From Bacteroides_E sp964528875 (lineage in GTDB: Bacteria; Bacteroidota; Bacteroidia; Bacteroidales; Bacteroidaceae): 9,868 bases of DNA. Positions within the stretch are counted from its first letter, which is position 1. Every line of letters begins with the position of its first letter. The notes beneath the pieces are model-generated. The model saw nothing but the letters and a program-made list of their open reading frames with translations, was not told where the DNA came from and did no database searches. This document shows positions 1-5,785 of this stretch, piece after piece. The position numbers and the translations under genes were made by a program. Where the stretch lies: contig CAZGUI010000086.1 in NCBI GenBank assembly GCA_964528875.1, positions 1 to 9,868 on the forward strand, given 5' to 3'.

Positions 1-722
1 GTTCAACCCAAATTGCTTATGCACAAGAAGATGCTAATGCACAAGTAGAAGGAACCTCAGCAGCTGTATCGGCTGAAGAAGGAGGTCTTCACAAAGAATT
101 AAAAGTTAAGTTTATTGAAGGTGATGCAGGCTTTATGAGTACTGTTGCTATCGCCTTAATTATTGGTTTAGCTTTTAGTATTGAGCGTATTATTTATCTA
201 AGCTTGGCTGAAATCAACACAAAAAGCTTTATTTCTTCTATTGAATCTGCATTAGAAAAAGGAGATATTGAAGCTGCTAAAGACATTGCTCGTTCAACTA
301 GAGGTCCTATTGCTTCTATTTATTACCAAGGTTTAATGAGAATAGACGAAGATCTTGATGTTGTTGAAAAAGCAATTGTATCTTATGGTGGTGTACAAGT
401 AGGATTCCTAGAAAAAGGATGTTCTTGGATTACACTATTCATCGCAATGGCTCCATCTTTAGGTTTCTTGGGAACTGTAATTGGTATGGTTGCTGCATTT
501 GATAAAATTCAACAAGTAGGTGATATTTCACCAACAGTAGTAGCAGGTGGTATGAAGGTTGCTTTGATTACAACTATTTTCGGTTTGATTACTGCACTTA
601 TCCTTCAATTATTCTACAACTATGTGTTAACTAAAATTGAAGCTCTAACTACTGAAATGGAAGATTCTTCAATTACACTTCTTGATATGATTATCAAATA
701 CAACTTAAAGTATAAAAAATAA
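1..722 (+). CDS. exbB: ExbB/TolQ/MotA-family proton channel subunit, 5' end outside window
   Basis: This is the inner-membrane channel subunit of an ExbB-ExbD motor, which uses the proton gradient to energise outer-membrane transport, usually through TonB. The reading frame is open from base 3, so the ATG at 135 is internal and the true start lies before the window; 239 residues are visible. In visible numbering, residues 1-6 (ending A-Y-A) look like the end of a Sec signal peptide, followed by a polar, acidic stretch to about 40. Membrane helices lie at about 43-67, 140-166 and 179-207. The family signature P-S-L-G-F-L-G-T-V-I-G-M is at 151-162, with a pore-facing threonine candidate at 158 and others near 190-191. 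The cytoplasmic loop between helices 1 and 2 (about 70-138) is typical. It heads an operon with the membrane gene 12 bases downstream and two exbD genes. The family call is firm; whether it serves TonB or another partner cannot be told here. Confidence 0.93.
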   Translation, partial: STQIAYAQEDANAQVEGTSAAVSAEEGGLHKELKVKFIEGDAGFMSTVAIALIIGLAFSIERIIYLSLAEINTKSFISSIESALEKGDIEAAKDIARSTRGPIASIYYQGLMRIDEDLDVVEKAIVSYGGVQVGFLEKGCSWITLFIAMAPSLGFLGTVIGMVAAFDKIQQVGDISPTVVAGGMKVALITTIFGLITALILQLFYNYVLTKIEALTTEMEDSSITLLDMIIKYNLKYKK

Positions 723-734
723 TAAGCGATTAAG

Positions 735-1211
735 ATGAAAAAAACATACATGTTATCCTATTATGTGCTATATGTGTTATTTGCAATCACAATAGTAGTT
801 CTAGGCTTATTCTACTTCGGAGGACAAGCTGAGACACCTATTGTTGAATCAACAGATGCAATTTCACAGCCAGCATTTACGGATACTCTGCTATACCAAA
901 TGTACGCTATGATAGGCTTAACCGTAGCGTTAACTATTTTTGCTTTTATTAAACAATTTTCATCAGCGTTCAAGGATAGTCCTTCAAAAGCCTTAAAATC
1001 TTTGACTGGTGGTTTATTCCTAGCAATAGTATTAATTGTATCTTGGGCAATAGGTAGTACTGATGCATTAACTATCCCCGGATATGAAGGTACTGATAAT
1101 GTACCATTCTGGTTAAAACTGACTGATATGTTTCTCTTTACTATCTATTTCTTATTAGGTGCAGCTATTGTAGGTATCCTAATAAGCAGTATTAAGCAAA
1201 GATTTAGCTAA
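735..1211 (+). CDS. Four-helix inner-membrane protein of unknown function in exbB-exbD operon
   Basis: I do not recognise this 158-residue protein. It has four clear hydrophobic segments at about residues 8-29, 53-73, 90-107 and 128-152. A polar, acidic loop (about 30-52) separates the first two helices, a basic loop (about 74-89, with several lysines) the second and third, and a short loop (108-127) the last two. The positive-inside rule puts the lysine-rich 74-89 loop and the C-terminus (K-Q-R) in the cytoplasm, so the N-terminus is also inside. It starts 12 bases after exbB and ends 37 bases before exbD1, all on one strand, so it is almost certainly co-transcribed and may be an accessory or assembly factor of the motor. 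The ATG has no obvious Shine-Dalgarno sequence, but M-K-K followed by a helix fits a real start. That it is a gene is near certain from context; function is not assigned. Confidence 0.85.
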   Translation: MKKTYMLSYYVLYVLFAITIVVLGLFYFGGQAETPIVESTDAISQPAFTDTLLYQMYAMIGLTVALTIFAFIKQFSSAFKDSPSKALKSLTGGLFLAIVLIVSWAIGSTDALTIPGYEGTDNVPFWLKLTDMFLFTIYFLLGAAIVGILISSIKQRFS

Positions 1212-1232
1212 TCAGTTGTAATCAAAACAATT

Positions 1233-1238
1233 AAAGGA
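1233..1238 (+). promoter_or_regulatory. Ribosome binding site of exbD1 (AAAGGA)
   Basis: AAAGGA ends ten bases before the ATG at 1249. It is a moderate Shine-Dalgarno match and supports that start; most other genes in the window lack one. Confidence 0.5.
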
Positions 1239-1248
1239 ATAAAGAAGA

Positions 1249-1839
1249 ATGGCAAAATCAAATAGGAAAGTACCTGATATAAACTCGAGCTCAACAGCCG
1301 ATATTGCTTTCTTACTACTCATTTTCTTCTTGATAACAACATCTATGGACACAGACAGTGGTCTTGCAAGACAACTGCCTCCTCCACCAGAACCCGATCA
1401 AGAAGAGGTTGATATAGATATCAAAGAAAGAAATATTCTAATAGTACTTTTGAACTCCAATAACCAATTAATGGTAGGTGGACAACTTATGGATGTTTCT
1501 GAGCTGAAAGATAAAGCAAAGGAGTTTATACAAAATCCACAGAACAAAGAGAGTCTGCCTGAGAAAAGTACAATTAATGTTCAATATTTTGGTAATGTAT
1601 CTGCTACAACGAATCACGTTATTTCATTAATGAATGACCGTGGAACATCGTATCAAGCATATATAAATGTTCAGAATGAATTGGTTCGAGCTTATAATGA
1701 GTTAAGAAATGAGTTATCTCAATCCCAATGGAATCTTAACTACGAAGATTTAAAAGACGACCAAAAAGCTGCGGTGAGAGAGATTTTACCTCAACGAATA
1801 TCTGAAGCTGAACCTAAAAACTATGGAGGGAATAGATAA
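1249..1839 (+). CDS. exbD: ExbD/TolR-family biopolymer transport protein (first of two)
   Basis: ExbD is the single-helix partner that sits inside the ExbB pore and couples proton flow to movement of a periplasmic domain. Of 196 residues, 1-17 are a basic, serine-rich cytoplasmic tail and about 18-33 the membrane helix. Asp18, at the start of the helix in T-A-D-I-A-F, matches the essential protonatable aspartate of the family. A proline-rich stretch (L-P-P-P-P-E-P, 43-49) follows at the periplasmic exit of the helix, where family members have a plug or linker. The periplasmic domain then runs to the C-terminus, with a charged extension from about 160 on. The protein is longer than the roughly 140 residues of E. 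coli ExbD. It overlaps the next exbD by one base. The family call is strong; the partner specificity is unknown. Confidence 0.92.
   Translation: MAKSNRKVPDINSSSTADIAFLLLIFFLITTSMDTDSGLARQLPPPPEPDQEEVDIDIKERNILIVLLNSNNQLMVGGQLMDVSELKDKAKEFIQNPQNKESLPEKSTINVQYFGNVSATTNHVISLMNDRGTSYQAYINVQNELVRAYNELRNELSQSQWNLNYEDLKDDQKAAVREILPQRISEAEPKNYGGNR
1825..1830 (+). promoter_or_regulatory. Strong Shine-Dalgarno sequence of exbD2 inside exbD1
   Basis: GGAGGG lies in the last codons of exbD1, eight bases before the exbD2 ATG at 1839. The stop and start codons share a base (TAATG, 1837-1841). Together these suggest termination-reinitiation coupling. Such a good match to anti-Shine-Dalgarno is uncommon in this window and fixes the start. 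Confidence 0.7.
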
Positions 1840-2315
1840 TGGGAAAGTTTTCTAAACAAGGAAAGAAAGAGATGCCGGCATTGAATACATCTTCACTTCC
1901 TGACCTTATATTTACATTATTATTCTTTTTCATGATTACCACAACTATGCGTGAAGTTTCACTTAAGGTTGAATTCAAGGTTCCTTCTGGAACAGAATTA
2001 GAAAAGCTAGAGAAAAAATCTCTAGTGACCTTTGTTTATGTAGGTAAACCCATGGAAGAATTCCGTAAAATTATGGGATCAGAAAGCCGTATTCAATTGA
2101 ATGATCAGTTTGCTGAAGTTGCAGAAATTCAAGATTATATTACACAAGAAAGAGCAAGTATGCGTGAAGAAGATCAACCTTTTATGACGGTTTCATTAAA
2201 GATTGATGAAGACACAAAAATGGGTATTGTAACAGATATCAAACAAGCATTACGTCAAGCTTATGCACTTAAAATCAACTATTCTGCATCAAGAAGAGGA
2301 CCAGGTTCTAAATAA
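1839..2315 (+). CDS. exbD: ExbD/TolR-family biopolymer transport protein (second of two)
   Basis: This is a second, clearly different ExbD of 158 residues. A basic cytoplasmic tail (1-19; G-K-F-S-K-Q-G-K-K) leads into a helix at about 22-38 with Asp22 in S-L-P-D-L-I-F, the expected proton-carrying residue, here preceded by proline. The periplasmic part (about 40-158) contains V-K-V-P-like segments (E-F-K-V-P-S-G, 45-51) and a C-terminal region ending in basic residues, with the family's pattern of a late helix (I-K-Q-A-L-R-Q-A-Y). It lacks the proline run of the first ExbD. Translation is probably coupled to exbD1 through the TAATG overlap, which would give near-equal amounts of the two. Since motors of this family hold an ExbD dimer in an ExbB pentamer, a hetero-dimer is a reasonable inference. 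No tonB follows; a terminator closes the operon. Confidence 0.92.
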   Translation: MGKFSKQGKKEMPALNTSSLPDLIFTLLFFFMITTTMREVSLKVEFKVPSGTELEKLEKKSLVTFVYVGKPMEEFRKIMGSESRIQLNDQFAEVAEIQDYITQERASMREEDQPFMTVSLKIDEDTKMGIVTDIKQALRQAYALKINYSASRRGPGSK

Positions 2316-2362
2316 GAAAGGAACTAAAATATAGTAATTCAAATCTTTCTGATTTGAAGAAT

Positions 2363-2401
2363 AAAAAACAGGGGAATTCAGATTGAATTCCCCTGTTTTT
2401 T
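2363..2401. terminator. Bidirectional intrinsic terminator between exbD2 and the nuclease gene
   Basis: A perfect 17-bp stem pairs 2363-2379 with 2385-2401 around a five-base loop. The core CAGGGGAATTC is GC-richer than its surroundings, with an A-tract on the left and a T-tract on the right, so it can end transcription in both directions. It lies between two convergent genes (stops at 2315 and 2423), as expected of a shared terminator. Confidence 0.9.
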
Positions 2402-2422
2402 TATTCTCATTCATTAATTCAA

Positions 2423-3211
2423 TTAAAATAGATCATTTAAGAACTTAGCCAATCGCAATCCAGCTTTCTGAAGTTGACTATTAAGAGTAGGACTTACTTT
2501 ATAGAAATATTCAAAGGATAAATTCTCCCCTGATTGAGTCATAGCATATAACATATCGGCAGTGAGGTGAGAATCGTAAAGCCAATCTTCTAATGTTCCT
2601 TGCTGCAATTTTTTCTTCTCTGATTTAGGTAAAACATTTAATACTGTAGCATATTCAGTATAGCTATACTTTTCAAAATCCACCAACTTTGAATCCCACA
2701 AAGAATGGAGGTTTGTATTTTGATTGAACCAACGTATCTTAATTGTATTTCCACCTCTATCTGCTTCTCTCCCTGCATGAAAAGGTTGATGCATATCTCC
2801 TATCAGATGAATTAAAAACACTAACGCCTCTTGCCTTTCCTCTTTACTGTTTTTCTTGTTTTTGAGAATTACTTTTAGATGGTTTATTGCACTATATAAG
2901 TTTTCTTGAGGTAAGTCTTGTATGTGCTTTACATATTCTTCAAAAGTTCCTCCCTTAGGTGCATTCACAAAATGCCAAATATGTGTATTCTCCCATCTGG
3001 ATGTAGTGTCTGATTTTATAAAATCAGCCCAATTTGCCCAATAGGCCATATGTTGTTTATCTAACAATGATTTCACCTTTCTTCGTGCTTTGCAACTTAA
3101 GTTACGTTCAGCAATTTCAGCAATGGTTCGATGTCCTGTAGTTCCCCAACCTAAAGCATCAAATGGTATAATATATAGTATAAATAATGACAGAAATAAT
3201 ACTTTTTTCAT
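2423..3211 (-). CDS. Secreted S1/P1-family zinc nuclease
   Basis: This 262-residue protein belongs to the S1/P1 nuclease family, trinuclear-zinc enzymes that cleave single-stranded nucleic acid and often also act as 3'-nucleotidases. A signal peptide covers residues 1-21 (M-K-K, hydrophobic core, ending A-L-G), which would leave Trp22 as the mature N-terminus. That is required in the family, because the N-terminal Trp binds zinc. By position relative to P1 nuclease, all nine ligands are present: Trp22, His27, Asp63, His77, His135, Asp139, His145, His169 and Asp173. The signature H-L-I-G-D-M-H-Q-P-F-H (135-145) and D-R-G-G-N (151-155) are unmistakable. It probably works in the periplasm or outside the cell, in nucleic-acid scavenging. 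The gene stands alone between terminators; I see no Shine-Dalgarno sequence or consensus promoter before its ATG. Confidence 0.93.
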   Translation of the reverse strand: MKKVLFLSLFILYIIPFDALGWGTTGHRTIAEIAERNLSCKARRKVKSLLDKQHMAYWANWADFIKSDTTSRWENTHIWHFVNAPKGGTFEEYVKHIQDLPQENLYSAINHLKVILKNKKNSKEERQEALVFLIHLIGDMHQPFHAGREADRGGNTIKIRWFNQNTNLHSLWDSKLVDFEKYSYTEYATVLNVLPKSEKKKLQQGTLEDWLYDSHLTADMLYAMTQSGENLSFEYFYKVSPTLNSQLQKAGLRLAKFLNDLF

Positions 3212-3270
3212 TTTATATAAATTTATTTGTAAAACGATAAGGGTAATTTACTAAACTAGACAAGTCTATA

Positions 3271-3304
3271 AAAAACCTAGAAAACAATTCTACTTTCTAG
3301 GTTT
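3271..3304 (-). terminator. Intrinsic terminator of the DUF4377-like lipoprotein gene
   Basis: An 11-bp stem pairs 3273-3283 with 3294-3304 around a ten-base loop. On the minus strand it ends in GGTTTTTT (bases 3277-3270). It lies 47 bases past the lipoprotein stop at 3351 and before the nuclease start at 3211, so the nuclease should have its own promoter. Confidence 0.75.
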
Positions 3305-3350
3305 GTAGTTTGAATCAAAATCTTAAATAATTATTATCACTATGAAAAAA

Positions 3351-3692
3351 TCAAGGTAAATCAACAATGGATTGTTTTTGAGTTTTAGATATTTCTTTCA
3401 TAAAGGTATATTTTATTGATGAAGCATCCGCAGGAACAGGCTCTTCAGCTTCTTCTTTCTTTACCTCTATGACATACTCATATCCCGGTTCATAATTAAA
3501 TCCCTCAATAGTTGAGTAGAAAAATGACCATTCAGTAGCATCTCCTTCTTTTACTAAAAACACCTCCATGGGAGCTACTCCCATAGCAACTTGTTTTTCT
3601 GATGCTATAGTCATTTTAACATTACCAGTTGGATGATTGCATGCCACAAATAGAGCTAAAACAGCAATCATTAAAAAGCCTAACTTTTTCAC
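3351..3692 (-). CDS. Small DUF4377-like lipoprotein, GTG start
   Basis: This 113-residue exported lipoprotein has a short signal peptide (M-K-K, hydrophobic 4-17) and a lipobox ending F-V-A-Cys18, so it should be lipidated at Cys18. The body matches my memory of DUF4377: W55-x-x-F-Y-x-x-I-E-G-F-x-Y-E-P-G-Y-E-Y (55-73), followed by a P-A-D-A-S-S-x-K-Y-T segment (87-96). Family function is unknown; the domain occurs in small envelope proteins, sometimes beside META/HslJ domains. From memory many relatives have a Cys near residues 44-45 (here V-F), which is missing. The start is GTG (3690-3692): an in-frame TGA lies nine bases upstream, so translation cannot begin earlier, and the next ATG (residue 8) would remove the lysines of the signal peptide. 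The domain call rests on motif recall, not a search. Confidence 0.75.
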   Translation of the reverse strand: MKKLGFLMIAVLALFVACNHPTGNVKMTIASEKQVAMGVAPMEVFLVKEGDATEWSFFYSTIEGFNYEPGYEYVIEVKKEEAEEPVPADASSIKYTFMKEISKTQKQSIVDLP

Positions 3693-3809
3693 CTTTATTC
3701 AAATATTTGGTTATTATATAACATATAACGGTTTGGGTGGAATAAAGTTTATAGGAAGCAAAAGAGTTTTCTATTAAATTTTCATCAATTTTTTCCGAGC
3801 AGAAAACAT

Positions 3810-3817
3810 CAAACATA
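3810..3817 (-). promoter_or_regulatory. Possible Bacteroidota -7 element for the lipoprotein gene
   Basis: On the minus strand these bases read TATGTTTG, matching the TAnnTTTG -7 consensus of Bacteroidota promoters. No clear TTTG lies about 20 bases further upstream; the nearest is a TTTC at slightly too long a spacing. Transcription from here would leave a leader of roughly 110 bases before the GTG at 3692. This is a weak prediction. Confidence 0.25.
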
Positions 3818-3931
3818 AAAAGGATAGCTGAGAATAGTAGAAAGATCGTTTAATGTTCACTCTGTCAGGACATACATAAGACGCCATAATATAAACTAAC
3901 ACATCACAAAAGAGTATAATAGATCCACAAT

Positions 3932-3962
3932 AAAAAGCTCAAGTTGATATACAACTTGAGCT
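3932..3962 (-). terminator. Intrinsic terminator of the GH105 gene
   Basis: A perfect 11-bp stem pairs 3936-3946 (AGCTCAAGTTG) with 3952-3962 around a five-base loop. On the minus strand it is followed by a short T run (complement of 3932-3935). It lies about 72 bases past the GH105 stop. Confidence 0.75.
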
Positions 3963-4034
3963 AAAATTAAATATCTACACAGATAGATATCAATATATAA
4001 GAGGCTAAGACTAGACTAAAGCATAGTTGCGGAA

Positions 4035-5171
4035 TTACTCAACAAATTTAGCCATTTCTGATGCAGCTAATAAAAAGGCGCCTACACCAAAATCAGCAGT
4101 AGTAGTGGCTGAAACATTATGTTGTGTGGCTCTTTCTCCAATAGGCTGTACATACCCCACTATACCATCTTCTTGTAATGCCTCTTCTGTTAAATAAGTC
4201 CATGCTTTTTCTATGGTTTCTATGTATTCCTCTTTTTCAAAATAACCGTTATTTATCCCCCAAAGATAACCATAAACAAAAAAGGCTGTTCCACTTGTCT
4301 CTTTTCCAGGAGCTTGTGCCTCATCCAATAAGCTACGCGTCCAATATCCTCCTTCGTTCTGACAGTTTTTTAAGGCTTTTGCCATTTGATTATACATTTC
4401 AACATATTCTGTACGATGAACATCGTCTTTAGGAAGATCTGCAAGTACTCGTGCTAAAGCAGCAAAAGGCCAACCATTACCTCTTGACCAAAAATCTTTT
4501 TTCCCTTCTTCTGTTTTGTGTTTAGGATAGATATATTTTCCATCTCTAAAAAACAAAGAGTCATCTTCATCAAACATTAAATTTCTTGCAAAAGAGAAAT
4601 ACTCATACATCTTATCTAAATACAGAGAATTATTAGTCACTTTATATAAACGAGTCATTACAGGCATTGCCATGTAAATACCATCTGACCACCACCAGTA
4701 ATCATTGGCTTCAGTAGACATTTGATATTCCATTACCTCTTTTGCTCGTTCAATTTTAAACTCTTCGGGATTTAACTGATATAAATCTATGTAAACTTGA
4801 AAACAAGTTTGAAAATCACCAAATAACACATATTCATCAGATTCACCATAACTATATTTCCATTTTGATTTATCTGTTTCTTTAGCCCCTTTCCACTCAT
4901 TATGTTCAGCCCAAGCCTCAGAAAAGTTTTTATAATTTTCATTTTTTGTTACTTCATAAGCTGCCATATTACCGGTATGGTAAGCAGCTCTATGCCAAAA
5001 AGAGTTTTCATGATTGGGATTTAAGTTTTGCCAATTATCATTGACTTTTGTAATTATTGATATCACTTCTTCATAAGAAGGAAGCTTTGATTCAACCTCT
5101 TCTTTGGGTTTACTTCCACAAGAGATAAAGAGAAAAGTGAGAGCTAACAGAGTTAATAGTTGGTTTTTCAT
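4035..5171 (-). CDS. GH105-type unsaturated glycuronyl hydrolase, lipoprotein
   Basis: This 378-residue protein resembles the GH105 (YteR/YesR) family. Those enzymes hydrate the double bond of the 4,5-unsaturated uronic acid that polysaccharide lyases leave at oligosaccharide ends, releasing it from rhamnogalacturonan, ulvan or related chains. The signal peptide (1-17) ends in a lipobox F-I-S-Cys18, so it is membrane-anchored. The all-helical fold shows W-W-W-S-D-G-I-Y-M-A-M-P (159-170), where Asp163 matches the catalytic Asp of YteR (Asp143), then F-W-S-R-G-N-G-W (227-234) and E-T-S-G-T-A (291-296), all family landmarks. Length and motifs suggest an intact enzyme. Acidic residues follow the Cys a few positions on (K-P-K-E-E-V-E), faintly like a surface-export signal, though GH105 enzymes mostly act in the periplasm. 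No lyase, SusC/SusD pair or regulator is adjacent, so the substrate cannot be named. Confidence 0.85.
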   Translation of the reverse strand: MKNQLLTLLALTFLFISCGSKPKEEVESKLPSYEEVISIITKVNDNWQNLNPNHENSFWHRAAYHTGNMAAYEVTKNENYKNFSEAWAEHNEWKGAKETDKSKWKYSYGESDEYVLFGDFQTCFQVYIDLYQLNPEEFKIERAKEVMEYQMSTEANDYWWWSDGIYMAMPVMTRLYKVTNNSLYLDKMYEYFSFARNLMFDEDDSLFFRDGKYIYPKHKTEEGKKDFWSRGNGWPFAALARVLADLPKDDVHRTEYVEMYNQMAKALKNCQNEGGYWTRSLLDEAQAPGKETSGTAFFVYGYLWGINNGYFEKEEYIETIEKAWTYLTEEALQEDGIVGYVQPIGERATQHNVSATTTADFGVGAFLLAASEMAKFVE

Positions 5172-5392
5172 TCTTTATATTGTTTTGAGTTATACATAAA
5201 ACAAAGATTACAATAAAACTATACTTATACGACGTAAAATCCTTCAAATAGATATAAATTTCAGTCAGAGCTATAAATTATAGAGAAAACAACAACATTA
5301 ATCTTTTATAATTTGTCAGGGTTAATTTCCCAAGACGGTGAATGTCTCTATATGGAGACTCATAAACCCAATATTAGAAGAACATTATACAT
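5172..5392. other. Intergenic region upstream of the GH105 gene
   Basis: This AT-rich stretch must hold the GH105 promoter, but I see no TAnnTTTG element at a suitable place. The only structure is a 5-bp inverted repeat (5344-5348 with 5355-5359), too short to name. Confidence 0.5.
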
Positions 5393-5419
5393 AAAAAAAG
5401 GGTATGCAATGCACACCCT
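5393..5419 (-). terminator. Strong intrinsic terminator of the dnaE-trx-acidic protein unit
   Basis: On the minus strand the RNA reads AGGGUGUGC, a three-base loop, GCAUACCCU, then seven U. The stem is nine pairs (5399-5407 with 5411-5419), including one G-U at 5404/5414. On the plus strand the same position is an A-C mismatch and there is no U tract, so it works for the minus strand only. It lies 25 bases past the stop at 5444. Confidence 0.88.
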
Positions 5420-5443
5420 CTTAAAGATTTTATTTTAGATTAA

Positions 5444-5767
5444 TTACTCATCTAAAGAATCTATAAACTCCATTTCACCTTGAACAATGAGAAAGATTTC
5501 TTCGGGATCAAAACTGCCCATATCATCTTTTTGGGCCTCCTTTACAATGAAATTTGTAGCAGCCTCTAAATCAATTTCCACTAAACCATCATCATCACCA
5601 TCAGAGTCGAGCACACCACTACTGAAATAATACTCATCAAGTACATCTAAAAAGTAATACATCTCATCATCGGAGAACTTAGTTTTTAGCTCTTGAGGTA
5701 AATACTGTCTGATAAATGCTATAGCTTCTTCAGCTCCATATTCATTATCTAAAATATTTTCTTCCAT
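5444..5767 (-). CDS. Highly acidic small cytoplasmic protein with DxDxDG loop
   Basis: This 107-residue protein has no signal peptide or membrane helix and no function I can assign. It carries 32 Asp/Glu against 5 Lys/Arg, a net charge near -27. The order is a helical N-terminal part with aromatic residues (about 10-48: A-I-A-F-I-R-Q-Y-L-P, then F-S-D-D-E-M-Y-Y-F-L), an aspartate-rich loop D54-S-D-G-D-D-D-G-L-V-E-I-D-L-E68, and a C-terminal helical part (69-107). Residues 56-67 fit positions 1, 3, 5, 6 and 8 of an EF-hand loop, but position 12 is Leu67 rather than Glu, with Glu68 next. The gene begins 18 bases after the thioredoxin stop and ends at a strong terminator, so the two are co-transcribed. 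From memory, similar acidic proteins follow thioredoxin in other Bacteroidales, which would make this a lineage-conserved pair; that is unchecked. It has no Shine-Dalgarno sequence. Confidence 0.85.
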   Translation of the reverse strand: MEENILDNEYGAEEAIAFIRQYLPQELKTKFSDDEMYYFLDVLDEYYFSSGVLDSDGDDDGLVEIDLEAATNFIVKEAQKDDMGSFDPEEIFLIVQGEMEFIDSLDE

Positions 5768-5785
5768 ATTAATATAAAATAAGGG

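Larger units (their letters stand above)
3693..4034. other. 342-base intergenic region upstream of the DUF4377-like gene
   Basis: No convincing gene lies here. The region holds the GH105 terminator (3932-3962), a weaker AT-rich hairpin (3971-3990) and one possible promoter element (3810-3817). The rest is AT-rich sequence without visible repeats. Confidence 0.6.

Noticed and set aside
135..137. ATG as the start of exbB
   Set aside because: The frame is open to the window edge and the upstream codons read like a signal-peptide end and linker; the ATG falls at the start of the first membrane helix, so it is internal.
3622..3816. 64-codon minus-strand reading frame overlapping the lipoprotein gene
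   Set aside because: It overlaps the signal-peptide region of a well-supported gene in another frame, has no recognisable domain, and its composition looks like translated AT-rich DNA.
3971..3990. AT-rich 7-bp inverted repeat after the GH105 gene
   Set aside because: Composition makes chance likely; the better terminator at 3932-3962 is close by.
4178..4432. 84-codon plus-strand frame inside the GH105 gene
   Set aside because: Antisense to a clear enzyme gene with no domain or ribosome binding site.
5344..5359. 5-bp inverted repeat upstream of the GH105 gene as an operator
   Set aside because: Too short to separate from chance and not placed against a recognisable promoter.
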